Assembly: GCA_018350325.1 (NCBI GenBank)
Contig: JAEVLN010000022.1
Span: 248,001-312,000 of the forward strand
Origin: Globodera rostochiensis
Lineage: Eukaryota; Nematoda; Chromadorea; Rhabditida; Heteroderidae
Reading direction: 5' to 3'
DNA: 64,000 nucleotides
Part shown: positions 34,318-46,800 of the stretch, one piece after another
How the letters are laid out: the number at the start of each line of letters is the position of its first letter
Numbering within the stretch: the first letter of the stretch is position 1
Notes under the pieces: generated by a model
Seen by the model: the letters and a program-made list of their open reading frames with translations, nothing else
Told to the model about the DNA's origin: nothing
Database searches by the model: none
Made by a program: the position numbers and the translations under genes

Positions 34318-34711
34318 ATGTTTTGATGTAAAAAAGTCACTTTTTGAATTCACAGTTCTTTTACATATTTATTTCCGATGTCGTATCGTTTAAATTTAAT
34401 TGAAATTCTACACGATATGACGTCTTATCGGAGATTGAAATATGTAGGCCTCAAATGTATTGGGTAAGCAATTCAATTGTTCTTCAGTACTTTTAATTGC
34501 CCCCATTTGTCGCTGTCGGAAACAACTGCATGTACGCCGTTCTGTTACGAGTGCTTGAATCGTGCTGAATTTATTCACGTCTTGGGTCGAGAAATCATTT
34601 TATTTAAATCCAAATAGAGAAGCACAAAACGATAAAATTAAGAAAAATATTGTTAGAATAATTTTGTCTCATCCATCACTCATTTTGGTGGTGGCACAAT
34701 GTCGCGACATT

Positions 34712-35045
34712 TCAGGGGAAGCCGTAGCTGTGGTACTTTCGAGGCGGGTAGAATTCGGGGTTTTTGGGAAAAGGACAGAGTCGTCCGCACTTTTCAGTCG
34801 AGCAATTGCCCAACTCGTTTTTGCAGTTCGGCACGCAGATCATGTTTTCAGGCTCATTGGACAGGCACTCGCGGAAACAGTCCCGGAAGGCCACGTAACA
34901 GTCGTGGCAACAGACAGTGCTTAAGTCGCGAATTTGCGACAATTTACAAATAAATTATTTAAATTTACTCATCGCCTCCTTCGGTGGCATGGCTAAAAGG
35001 TGCGACGAGAAGCAGAAATGTGGCAAATGGCGGCAGGGAGAACAT
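34712..35045 (-). CDS. Secreted cysteine-rich peptide (10 Cys), orphan
   Basis: Exon 1 starts at 35045 with a signal peptide (MFSLPPFATFLLLVAPFSHA) and ends at a gtaaat donor. Exon 2 (from about 34921 to 34712) reads CCHDCYVAFRDCFRECLSNE, then CVPNCKNELGNC, CGRLC and a Pro/Tyr-rich tail ending KYHSYGFP. The mature peptide is about 75 residues with ten cysteines and no membrane segment, fitting a small disulfide-stabilised secreted protein. I do not recognise the cysteine pattern. In a parasitic nematode such a protein would be a candidate secreted effector, which is speculation. It sits isolated at the edge of the repeat-rich region. Confidence 0.65.
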
Positions 35046-36177
35046 TTTGAGATGGCACAATTGGGGACAATAACAAATGCTTTGAATAAATGCCAATGAA
35101 TGAATGATGGATGATGAATTCTTGACTAAAGTGAAGGGATTGCTGCTGAAAATGGAAATTAAATGCACGTAGGTATTCTTCCTATGATTTTCCCTATTGG
35201 GACGAGTGGGAAAAAACAGAAAATGTTTATGTTAAGTGAATGGTGGTGGGCGAGTCATCCATCAGTCAGATCACTCATTACATATTTTTGGGAATTTAAA
35301 TTCATAAGCCCATTTATTATTGATTTTATTTATCGTTAATGATTTTGTAAAATAAATATGAAGAAAAATAATGCAACTCCGGAAATTTTTTTGGCAGTGG
35401 TACTAATTACCCGCGCCATGAGCAAATTTTATCAATGCCCATTTTGGACAATATTCAGTCTGATGTTTAATCATCAGTTTCGACAAGAGTCGACCGTGAT
35501 CAAGATTAAGAAATCGGGATCGGGATTGGCCGGGTAAAATATGTCAAAAAATTTTAATATTTCAAACATTAACAAGGGCTGACCCAAAAAATGTATTTTC
35601 CCAAAATGCCACTCTTATTGTTGTATGTTAATCCCGATCGGGATCGGAGCGCATTTGCACTTTTTAACAAAAATCGAATTGAATTTGATCGGATATTCCA
35701 TTTTCGGAAGCATCGAATGGTGCGATTGAAGTTGACAAAAAGAGTGGCGCTCTCGATGAAGACAACGACCATTAAATTTGAGTTTATTGTAATGTTTCTT
35801 CAAACTTTCATTTATTCGGAATTTGTTTCATCGGCGCTTTTTGGCATTCAAAAAATGAGGAATTATTTATTACTTTGTGTCAATCGTTTTATGTTAATTT
35901 TTAATGGCGTGGCGAATGAATGGTTTGGGTTGTGATAAGACCATTAAAGTGAGAGAAATTACCTATTTATTTCTCAAATTGATAACGCCATTAGTATTTG
36001 CAACGAATAAAATGGTTAATGTCAATGTGTTCATATGGGTAACCATCGATTTTGTGTGAGTTCTTTTTTTATTGTCTGATTCTTTTTTCTATTTAAAATG
36101 AAATATGACAAAAGTTGTTTTTAAAAAGGTTGAAGCAACTGTCAATCAATTAACTAATTAATTAATTGCTGGCCAAA
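35046..36177. other. AT-rich intergenic region
   Basis: No recognised gene. An open frame at 35591-35935 (+, 114 codons) is rich in Phe, Leu and Arg and lacks splice or homology support. It is probably chance. Confidence 0.4.
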
Positions 36178-38657
36178 ATGGTGGGCGGAGAGCGCCAAAG
36201 GCTGATCAACGATGCTGAAGTCAGTTAGTTGTTAATTGCTAGGGCTCGGATAATTTTTTTTTTCTTTTAGATTTAAAGCTTTTTCGCGTATTATTTTATC
36301 ATTTTTGGAAAGTTGAAAATTCCGGTAGTTTTAATCAAAGATTTGTTCATTATTTTTTTACGCGAATGTTCAATTTTTCAGGCTTTTTTTCGAAAATGAC
36401 TAAAAGTCGGCCGTTAAAGATGAATTTTTTTCAAAAACAGCCAGAAACCCGTGATTTTAGTTTTTACAAATTTTTGGTCAAAAATGCCAAAATATGCTCA
36501 AAACCCCAAAATATGCAAAATATCTTTTTTTAAACTTGACCAAAAAAGCTCAAACCAACGCGAAAAGGCTATATTTGGGCCGTATTCCTCATAACATATA
36601 AGCATACAAAATATGTAAAAACATAAAAATCCGGGCCCTATTAAGTGCAAATTGATTTTGAGCAATAAATGTTTCTTTCACTGGGAAACATTTTAATTTC
36701 TGCAAAATTATCTGAACTTTTCAAAAGCATCCGAATTCTTCCCAACAATTGCCCGGCGGTCAAAATGGTTACGGTGCCACTGTCTCCGGCACGTCGCAGA
36801 TTTCGGCAAGTGATGGTGACGCGCTCGGCTCGTCGTCCTCCTCTGACGGCTTTCATTGTCACGCGGACGACGATCGTCGGCCAATGCTTTTGGCAAACGA
36901 TGCGCACGGACAGCAGAGGGCGCGCACAGTTCTGTGGCTGTCGGTGGGCGTTTGCTTTGTGTTTATGATCTGTGAAGTGATCGGAGGAGCGCTGGCCAAT
37001 TCGCTGGCGGTAAATTTTGTTTATTTTATCCCTTAAATTATTGGCGGTTTTTTAGATAATAACAGACGCGGCACATTTGGTAACTTCCGAACATTTAAGA
37101 GGGAGAGATTGACTTAGATAGTGATTACGGCTTTTGACTTTCGCAGAATGAATCGTCACAATATTTAATAATTTTAATAAATTGAATTACCTATTTTTGT
37201 CTTTCAGCTCACCGACTTGGCCAGCATGTTAATTTCACTGTTTTCTCTGTACATTGCCAGCCGTCCGGCCTCCCAACGAATGAGTTTTGGATGGCATCGA
37301 GCGGGTATAAAAGAATAATCGGTCAGTCTTCAATCATTATTTATTTGTTCATTTTTAGAAGTTGTCGGGGCGTTTATTTCTGTTGTGATGATTTGGGTGC
37401 TGACGGGCATTTTAAGTGATTTAATTAAATCTTTTGCCTTTTTTTTTTTGACAATTTTTTGCCTCATTGGCAGTGTATTTGGCACTGGAGCGAATGATCG
37501 TCTCCAACTACAGCATTCAGGCCGGGATAATGGCGATCACTGCCGCCATCGGGGTCGGAGTCAATTTAATGTTCGAAAAAAGGCAAAAAATTCGTTTCGA
37601 AATATTTTCCGCTTTAAGTATGGCACTTTTGCTTTATCTTGGAGGGCACTCGCACAGCCATTCCCACCATCACGACAAAGGCACTCATTCCCAACGGCAA
37701 AATAGCGGAGCCGGCAGAAGAGGCTACGAATTCATTGGGGAGAGTGCTGAGGCCGAAACGGAGGCTGCTGATACGGTGGAAAGGCAACAACGGCACGGCG
37801 CCACGCAGACGGACCCTCCCGGCAAAAGGCACACAAACATCAATGTCAGGGCGGCATTTATTCACGTTCTCGGTATCCACTTAGCCTTTTTTGAGATGTT
37901 CCAAATTGTTGTTTAGGCGATCTGATCCAAAGTGTTGGTGTTTTGTTTGCCGGATTGCTCATTTATTGGAAGGTCCTTAAATTTTGTTTCTTTCAATAAA
38001 TATTCCATTCGGCCAATTGTTTAGCCAAATTGGGCCATTCTCGACCCGATTTGCACGTTACTGTTCTCCGTAATCGTTCTGAGCACCACAATTTATATTA
38101 TTCGGGATGCACTCGTCGTCCTCTTGGAAGGTCGCGTTTTTTGCATTTTTGAATGAAAAATGCTTTCACAGGTCGTCCATCAAACATCGATTTTCGCCAT
38201 GTTTTTGGTAAATTGATTAAATGACAGTTCGCCAATTTTCAAAAATTTTCAGACGCACTTGAACACATTGAAGGAGTTAAATTGTTAAATATTTTATACA
38301 TAATAATATTTTATTTCGTTCAGGTCAAAAAAGTGCACGATTTGCGAATTTGGGCTCTCACAATGGACAAAAGTGTTTTGCCGTTTTTTATTTTTATTAT
38401 TTTTGGTCTCGACCAAATTCCCGCTTTTTACTTCTTATATATATATATATTAAAATGGGAATTATTTATTCTGCTCTCTGTCAGTTGCAATTTCCGTCCA
38501 TCTGGAGGTGGAATTTGCCGCGGACTCCCAACAAATTCTGAAGGCGACCACGCTAATGCTGAGACGCGACTTTAACGTGCACGAGTCGACCATTCAAATC
38601 GAGGGTTATCAGCCGGAGACGGCCAATTGTGGCCAATGTGTGATCCCGCCCAAGTGA
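36178..38657 (+). CDS. Zinc transporter, cation diffusion facilitator (ZnT/SLC30) family
   Basis: Exon 1 starts at 36178 ([14 protein letters not shown]) and is separated by a MITE-bearing intron from a Ser/Asp-rich exon containing FHCHADDD. The transporter core follows: [20 protein letters not shown] (TM1), the metal-site helix TDAAHL with [44 protein letters not shown], then YLALERMI. A cytosolic histidine loop ([17 protein letters not shown], about 37645-37690) lies between TM4 and TM5, as in vesicular ZnT2/3/4/8. [20 protein letters not shown] contains the second HxxxD site. The C-terminal domain has [18 protein letters not shown] and ends [12 protein letters not shown] proteins exchange cytosolic Zn2+ for protons into vesicles or out of the cell. 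Nearest C. elegans relatives are probably TTM-1/CDF-2. Confidence 0.92.
36232..36648. mobile_element. hAT-type MITE (401 bp) in zinc transporter intron 1
   Basis: The element 36240-36640 has imperfect terminal repeats TAGGGCTCGGAT / ATCCGGGCCCTA. The flanks TTAATTGC (36232-36239) and TTAAGTGC (36641-36648) match at seven of eight positions, consistent with an aged 8-bp hAT target duplication. There is no coding capacity and no hairpin core. Confidence 0.75.
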
Positions 38658-39059
38658 AAGACGACGGAAAGCGCAACGATAAAAGAACAAATTATTCACT
38701 TTTACATTTTGTAGGTTAATGAAATGAAATGGAAAGAAATGGAGATGCTTTTTGTTATAAAATGCATAAAAATTGAAACAGTTCAATTTTGGAATTGCAT
38801 CGATACGTTGCGGTCTTTTAACTGGAATTCATTTTCTCTGGAATAAGGAAATCCGGAATTTGATTTGGCCAAAACGCTTTTGGCAATTTAATACACTTAA
38901 TGCTTAGCCATAATTAGCAAAAATAAATTAAATAAAATTTATGTCTAACGTTTATGCATTACAATGCGATAGAATGAGCGACCGATCGTTGCTTATTGCT
39001 ATTATTTCGGCATTATTAGCCCTCCTGCTTAATGCTGTCTTCTTCAGGTTCCGCTTCCT
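38658..39059. other. Convergent intergenic region
   Basis: AT-rich spacer between the zinc transporter and the minus-strand secreted orphan. No further gene is seen. Confidence 0.4.
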
Positions 39060-40150
39060 CTATTTCTCTCCATAAACTGCCAGAGGGTTCGCCCGCGGCG
39101 ACTTCGGAGGGGAAAATCTGAGCAATTTAAACCGGCAATTTTCAGCGTTTTCATTGCTTTCAAAAATATTTCGTGCCATTTCCACCATTTCTGTGCACGG
39201 TTCGCAAGTGCAATTGACCTCCGATTCGGCTAAAATCAGTGCGATTACGTCGATTTTGAGCCGCTCTTTCACATCGTTGTTGAATGTGCATAAAGTTTGG
39301 TGTTTCCTCGGCACTTTGCCTCCAATTGGTGGCGATCCGACGGTTACTTCTTTTTTGTGCAACAGACGCTCCTTCAGTGCTGTCCAATTTGTGAGGATCA
39401 CCCAATGCTTAACCACCTTAAGCACAATAAATGAATGATTTTATATTCTCATGTTGGCACGACGACAAAAGGCCGGTCGCACAAATCGGACAAAATGCCC
39501 GAAAAACAAAATTCAGAATCTTAAACCTTACAAACTCAAAACTTTTATAATATTTTAAGTTCATGGGGTTTCGAGAGCTCAAAAAAAATTTGACCGGAGC
39601 AAATGCTTGCCTTATCCTCATTAATTTTCTCAATTTTCTTCTTCGTTTCGTTGTCGTTTTCGCTTTTCTGCGTCCACACCGCCAGCATCTCGTCCAAAAT
39701 AAGTTTATACAAATTTATGGCCCTTTCGTGCGCGTTCATAAGTCTTTCCATTTCCGTTTGGCCTTCAGTGCATGCCCCCTGGACAAGACTCGCAAATTTG
39801 CCATCCGAAAGTAATTTCTCAGCAAATAATTCAAAAAAACTATTAGTGAACTTTAGCGATTCCAAAAATTGGCCTTCGGTGACGGCCTTCACAATTTCTT
39901 TGATTGTTTTCTTAACTTTGGCCCCCTGGCCCGCTTTTCGGCTGGGACTGTTCCTTTTGTCGTTTTTAATCGCAATTGGACTGCTGGTCGCCGATTTTGA
40001 CGGCGATGAAACGTCTAAAAATGTGACGTTTTTTGTACTTTTAATTGCAAAAAGTTTATTTGCTTTGATACCTTCCATGGCAGAAACCAAATAAACTGCA
40101 AGGATCAGACACAATGTGAATAGAAACGGCGAAATTTTATTATATTTCAT
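39060..40150 (-). CDS. Secreted Lys/Ser-rich orphan protein
   Basis: Exon 1 (40150-39611) begins with a signal peptide (MKYNKISPFLFTLCLILAVYLVSA) split here as MKYNKISPFLFTLCLIL plus AVYLVSA. A basic Ser/Lys-rich segment and helical stretches (EIVKAVTEGQFLESLKFTNS, ERLMNAHERAINLYKLILDE) follow. Splicing from a GC donor after EKINEDK gives phase-0 continuation to VVKHWVILTNWTALKERLLH in exon 2 (39416-39060), which contains CTCEPCTEMVEM and ends ANPLAVYGEK. Without this splice the exon would read through to a stop at 39545. Several N-glycosylation sites are visible (NVT, NCT). I recognise no domain. It is extracellular by signal peptide only. Confidence 0.6.
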
Positions 40151-40869
40151 TTTTATTTTTAAATAAAGGAATAAACCAAAATTCTCAGTGATTACGGAAT
40201 GTTAATATTAATATTAATTTGTGATTTATTTACACTTTTTATACTAACAAATTTTTATGCATATTAAACAGTATTGACGTAATATGTATAGCATATGCAC
40301 CAATTGATTTATATTAATGATTTATGTCATTTATAATGATGACGTAATTTTCTGGTAAACAATTTTTTTGAAAATATTAATATTCTGTGTAGATTGATTT
40401 AAAGAAAAAAGTAGGTTGAATTTTTTTTATTAGAAAATTCGCTTCAGAAACCCATTAAAAATGTTTTATATGAAAAAATTTTGGAGGAAAAGGACGAAAA
40501 TTTCAAATTTAGCGGGAAAAGGAAACCCCAAAAAGTTTGTTGGCGCTGCGGGAAACTTGCAGAATTCCGATTATGTTCTCTGCTTGAAATCTTGCTGTTC
40601 AGCTTCACAATCGAGACAATGTCATCAATATCAGGGCTTAGATCTCAAAATTTTTAAAAGCAGCAGTAAATTTGTGACTTTAATGAAGAAATGCCGAATT
40701 TGCGGATTTTAGGTAGCAAATGAGAATTTTTTAATGCTGCGATGCGGATTTTAAAAATTTTAAGATCGGAGCCCTGCTCTAAACTCATCAATTTGGTTTT
40801 GTAATTTTATGCACTGTAATTCGCTTCCATCATTATACAGTAAAATTGTCATCACAAATAAACAATTTT
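40151..40869. other. Intergenic region with a small MITE
   Basis: AT-rich, containing the 145-bp terminal-inverted-repeat element at 40632-40776. No gene recognised. Confidence 0.45.
40632..40776. mobile_element. Short MITE (145 bp)
   Basis: The ends CAGGGCTTAGATCTCAAAAT and the complement of ...AAGATCGGAGCCCTG match over about 26 bp with three differences. The start CAGGGC is hAT-like. No convincing target duplication was found. It is too short to encode anything. Confidence 0.65.
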
Positions 40870-43800
40870 TCACGAAAAGCGGCCTTCAGTGAACTTGCGA
40901 CCCACAACCAAATGGACAGCGGGAGAAGGATCTTTGATGCTCTTACGCGCTTCGACAACGGACATCTGAAATTTGTTTGATGCTGTGTAATATCGGCAAA
41001 AATACACCCACGTTCATGGTCGATTGATGCTGGATGAAAAAAACCTGAATTTTCTTAAAATAAATGAAAATAATTGTTGAACAGTCTCATTCACCCGATC
41101 GCCTTTCCTCAAATGACCGTTTTTGCACGCAATTGATCCACTCGTAACTTTGCTGACCTGAAACTCCGGAATTTCCTTCCTTTCCTTTCCCCTTCATTTA
41201 ACCAAAATCGTAAACGGCCCATTCACAGGTTTGAAGCCTTCCGTCATCGTGCCCAACAACAACCCCACAGTGCCCTCATTGATCCCCGGCGGTCGAAGTA
41301 GCAGCACAGTTCTAATGCGATATTGTGAGAAGTCGTAGACGCCGATAGCGTTTTGGATGATGTCCAGCTAAAAAACGGACATTGCTACACTAAACTTAAA
41401 CAAAAAGAGAAAGCTTTATCCCAATCTTTCCTTGACAAATAAAATTTCTAACTTCGTGTTGAGATGGTTCCGATAGTGCTTGTTTCTGGCAGTATTTCTG
41501 TTGTGGGGCTGGCGAATAGTCGGAAGAGTTCGTTGCGATGGTTGAAGAGAATCTGGACGGAGAAAGCGGCGGCGACGACGTCATGGGAGGTGCAACAACG
41601 GTCGTCAACGACGACGACGTCATGGGAGGTGCAACAACGGTCGTCAACGAAGGCGACGACGACGTCATGGGAGGTGCAACAACGGTCGTCAACGAAGGCG
41701 ACGACGACGTCATGGGAGGTGCAACAACGGTCGTCAACGACGACGACGCCATGGGAGGTGCAACAACGGTCGTCAACGAAGGCGACGACGACGTCATGGG
41801 AGGTGCAACAACGGTCGTCAACGACGACGACGCCATGGGAGGTGCAACAACGGTCGTCAACGAAGGCGACGACGACGTCATGGGAGGTGCAACAACGGTC
41901 GTCAACGACGACGACACCATGGGAGGTGCAACAACTGTCATCAACGACCGCAGCGACGCCATGGGAGGTGCAACAACGGTCGTCATCGACGGCGGTGACG
42001 ACGAAGAGCAATGGTTCTGATGGGAAGAGGGAGGACCGTTGTCAATCTGAACAAAAAATATGAGTTAGCAAAATAAAAACTCAAAATTTTGTTTATTGGA
42101 CTTCAATGGACCTAAAGCCTGAGATCGCCACCCTTTCACGCCCCCCCACTTCATTAGTTGGCTAATGTTTGCCTAAAAGTAAGTTTTGTATAAGATATTT
42201 ACCGCGTCAGAATTGTCCATTTCGGGTTCGGAATCGGAACTTTGAGTGAATGGAGCTACAGGACGGCCGATAACCTAAGAAATTCAATAAACTAAATTCA
42301 CAAATCCATTTATGCCTTTTCCGGTTCAAAGCGCGAGAAGTCCAACCACAGCTGAGTCTTGAACAGCTCCGGCTTCATTGGCTCGGCCTCTGCCTTATTC
42401 TGACCCGTCGCACCATCGGCTTGCGAATTCGTCGTCGAATTGACGTCCTCCAATCCGACAAGTTGACTAAATACAAATTTTTTGTGCGCAATTGGGTTAA
42501 CTTTTTGCAAAACTAGATGAGGGAGAAAAAGGCGGTGGGAATAGTCAAGGGTCCCGAATTTTAACGAAAAATTATTAAATATTTCAAAAATTCCCAATTG
42601 ATGAGCAGGCGGCGTGCATTGAAATTTGTACAATACAAGGACCGACGTTTCCATGCGTTGGCATGCGCTGTTCGGCAGTACAATAAGTTGGTCAACCGAC
42701 GGAACATCAACCGTCCCGCCCGGCATCGGTTGATTGTGAGTGCTCTGGCCAAACATTGTCGTGGACGAAGATGAAGCTGTTTTGTTGTTAGTAGGGGAAG
42801 AAAGGCCGAGCAGTCGAAGTGCACTTTGACTAAAATAAAGATAAAAAAATCACTAATTTTGAATCATTCAAAAACCTTTTGTTGATTCGTCTGTCCATCT
42901 CGTCAAATATTCGCGTATTTGGAGTTGGTGTCGTCGGAGTCACGGTTGATAGCAATAAGTTGATGCTTGAAGGAACTTCTGTCAAAAAAACGGTTTAGGC
43001 AAGGTATATTTTTAGTCAAAAAATGGAAATTATGGTTCACTTCTAATCTTTAAAAAAGGGGGGGGGGAATCCCCCCCCCCTCCCCGAAAATTTTTTCTAG
43101 AGCGGCCCTGATTGAGGGTTAACAAAAGTTGCTTAAAACTTTTGGTTGATAAAAAGGTCACAAGTTTAGTTTGATTTTCTTAGCTAAGGATATTATGATC
43201 AGGGATGCCAAATGAAAATTTTCAAGTTTCATTTGGCAGGCAAAAAAAGCCTCTGAAATTTTTTCAAATTGCAACAAACTTGCTGCTTTTGACAATATTT
43301 GATCAGATTTACCAATTTTTGTTAAGTTTAATGCATTTATCTATTTTTTATGCATTTTAGGAATGGATGGGTCCGACGGTGCCGATAGGCGTCGCCAGGA
43401 AAAATTTTGAAAAAATGTTTTTACTCTTTTTTATCTCGTTTTGGCGCTCTGTTTAAAATGAAGTTTTGCAACAATTTTCTTAACAAAATGTTAAAAATTC
43501 TAAAAAAAATTTGCCGGCGGACCCTACAATGGAATCAAAGGCTTATACGGCCAGGTCTCGGGTAAAACACTCCCCTCCCCCCCCCCCCCGAAAAATTATT
43601 GAACCTTTTGAAAATCAATATTTGGATTTCAAAATCTTCTTGGGTATAATGCTGCGCCTAAGCTGAGGCCGAAGCCTAAGTCAAATGAGCTTAGTTAGGA
43701 TTAAGGCGCTTCATCCATTTCAAAAAAAAACAAATAATTTTATCAGAATTGGGTTAGGTTCTGTCATTGTGAAACTCAGTTAATAAGCCTGGCTCGTCCA

Positions 43801-46800
43801 CCCGCTCACCTTCTGCTAATTTGCCGTCTTCGTTATCCCCGGCTTTCGCGTTTGTCCGTCTCCGTTGCTGCTGTTGCCGTTTCCGTCGTTGCGGTGACTC
43901 TCCCGCCTTCTCCTCCGCGTCAGAGCCAATTTTTCGAAGCCCCCGCGGCAGAGTCCCTCCTCCGACTTCACTGCCCACCAAATCATCGTGAATGCCCTTG
44001 ACTATTCTTCGTCCCTCCCCCTTCCCATCCTCAAATATCCTTTCCGTCCTCCTCCCCCTCCTCCTCGGGCTGTCCTCATCAAAATGGTCGTCTTCTTCCT
44101 CTTCCTCCTCCATTTCCATTACACCTTCTGCCGCTGTTGAAGCAAAAACGGGTACAAAATTATGCAAGAATGGGAAGGAAAGGAAAACATTTAGTGAATG
44201 ATTCATTCAATTTGACCCCCCCCCCCCCATCTCCCCGGGTCATTCTTTTTGTTGGCAATTAATTACAAACGGAAATTTATTTTTATGTTACAATTTGTTG
44301 TTTTTTACTTGCTGATTTGTGAGTTGCATTCATTACCTCCTCTCCGTCCATTGGTCTGTCGATGCCTGCGGCTGCTGCAGAGGTCGCCGCTGTTCGTCGG
44401 CCGCTGCTGGTCATTGTTCCGTGGGACTGTGCCGAGAAGGGCCGTTGTCCGCCACTCATTGCCGTCGGTGAGAGAGGACATTTGCCGCTGCTCCGGTGAC
44501 CCTCCGGCGTCCGTCCCCCGGGGGTACCGCGAGGAAGAAGTGGGAAATTCTGCGGCTGAGTGCGAGGAGGGGCAGCAATTGGAATTGGCGTCGTCAAATT
44601 CTCCGCCGTCATTCCCAAAGCGTCCAGCTGGGAGGAGCCGCTGGGAAGAATGTCGGGGCTGAGCGGCATGGGCATCATTTTCCATCATTTGTCGACCGGT
44701 TCCCCGTCCTGAAATTGGCGGGGGGAGGGGGCAATTGTGGAATTCATTCAACTTTAGCATCACTTTTGGTAATGATGGGGAGAGAGGTCATTACATCTCA
44801 AGAAATAAGCAACTGGTCGGTTGTTGCAAGGTTTTGAACGAGGCGAGGACCCAATAACGGTACGGTTTTCTTGTTGAGGGGCGAAAAATTGAATTTCTGC
44901 TAAAATGTTTTTTATATTTTTTGTACATAAATTGATTCTACACTTTTACCTAATGAATGAATTTATGCACTTAAAATGGTGAAAATGTGTAGAACAGTTT
45001 CAGGCCCCAATCATTTATTTACTTTCTGATAAAATGAACAAATGTTTAAAAAACTATTGAGAAAAAGAGGGTAATTTCTCGTAAATTATTGTGATAAGTT
45101 TTTATGCGGCGCAAGTAAAAAATGTCTGGGTGACTTCAAAGGAATTTTAGTAGCCTTTTTTGTAAAACAAACAATTCTTGAACACTTGGGAAATCGTTAT
45201 TAATTTTGAATTCAATTTTGAGGTTCAAAAAAAACAAAATTTCTAGTTTCTTAAGCCCATTTTCTGTGGCTTAACTGTGGAAGGTCCCGTTCATTATTTG
45301 TGCTATCGATTTGTGACCTTTTGGCCAGGACGGACAACAATCGCTGCGGGACAGCGAAACTATGGGGCGGCGGAACTCTAACACAAAACAGCAGCCAATG
45401 GACGGACAATGAATGGACGCCGGGGGGGGGCGCCGGGGGGGGGGATGGATATGCGATCACAACGGACAACGAGACGATGTTTAAACCGATACATAAGAGC
45501 AATAACGTCCTGCTGGGAATGATTGATAGAAACTGGCATCTTTTGAGACCATGAGTAAAGATCGGATTTACAGTTTGTGTCAAAACTTCTTTTTTATGCT
45601 AAAAAGCAATTTCTGAACTTTTTGGCCGTGAATTGGTGAAATTTGATGAGGCAATGGAATGGGTGGACGTGGACCAATGTGGGTGGACGGGGATAGAGTG
45701 GACGGGGGACGGGGACGATGTTGAGGGGGGAGGGGAGGGGGAAGTGAAACTCCCCACTTCCGACAGGACAAAAGCGCTTTTCACATCAGTCATCATCGCC
45801 GGTTAGGTTTTCTTATTGTTTATTATTATTCCACCAGTGTCCGCTCGGTTCCGTTTGCCCTTCCGTGTGCTGGGCTGTACACGATCAATTTTTGCAACCA
45901 AATCTTTTTAATGGGCAAAAAATTCAAAAAATTTTGTTGGGACAATAAATGGGCTACAAAAACAACAATAACATTGAAAAAACTATAGGAATTGTGAACA
46001 ATCGGACACAGCCCCCCAAGGACAATGGGCAAAAACTTGGGGGGATGAAGTGGAAGAACACTGCCTGTTTTATGGGAAGAATTGTCTTTTGACAAAATAT
46101 TTTGATGAGTTGCCTCAGAGAAAAGAATTTGAATTTGAAGCACATTTCCAAGGCAATCAGAGAGAGCCCAAAGAGGGGGGTGGGGGGGGGGGGTCGGACA
46201 CAGCCGCCGGTGTTTATGGGGAGGGACTCCGCGACAGAGAGGGCGAAACGTCTTTAGAGTTATTATTTATTCTCAAAATGAATGTTTAAACTTGTAATAA
46301 ATCTTTTTATATGTACTGCTAGTTTATGTCCGATATGAAATGGAAATGATTTGAAATGATCGGTTTGTAAAAGGAGGACAGTGGCTGCTGAAATGGGGTG
46401 AAAAGCCGAAAAGAATAGACGAGGGAACAAACGAATAAATGGGGGGGGGGGGCTTTGAACGAACTTTCCGCCACCAACGGCGATGACTTCGGCGGGAGAG
46501 ATTGGGTCGGATTAGGCGGCGATGAATGGTTGGGTAATTGTGGTCGGATTTGGAACTTTTGCACTGAAGGGAATCGGATCGACTGAAATTGAACTGTCCA
46601 GCGGCACACAAATCAAAAAGTGGGGGGGGGGGAGGGATTTCACCCACCGATCGGACGGCTGTTCAAATTGTGTGGTATCAATTGAAGTGAAAACAAAAAA
46701 CAATTTATAATAAATAGGCAAAGCTCTTTCTGGAGAAGTTTTGGGAAATGGGAAAAGCATTACGAGAAGGAGGAGGATAGTAGCAAATAATTTGCATATT

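Noticed and set aside
41464..42063. Plus-strand Asp- or Ser/Thr-rich repeat frames
   Set aside because: Shadows of the minus-strand PDZ gene exon, which splices in phase on both sides.
43200..43520. Another complete MITE in the PDZ gene intron
   Set aside because: A hairpin-core copy (43370) and a CAGGGATGCC start are visible, but no matching opposite end or target duplication was found, so borders cannot be given.
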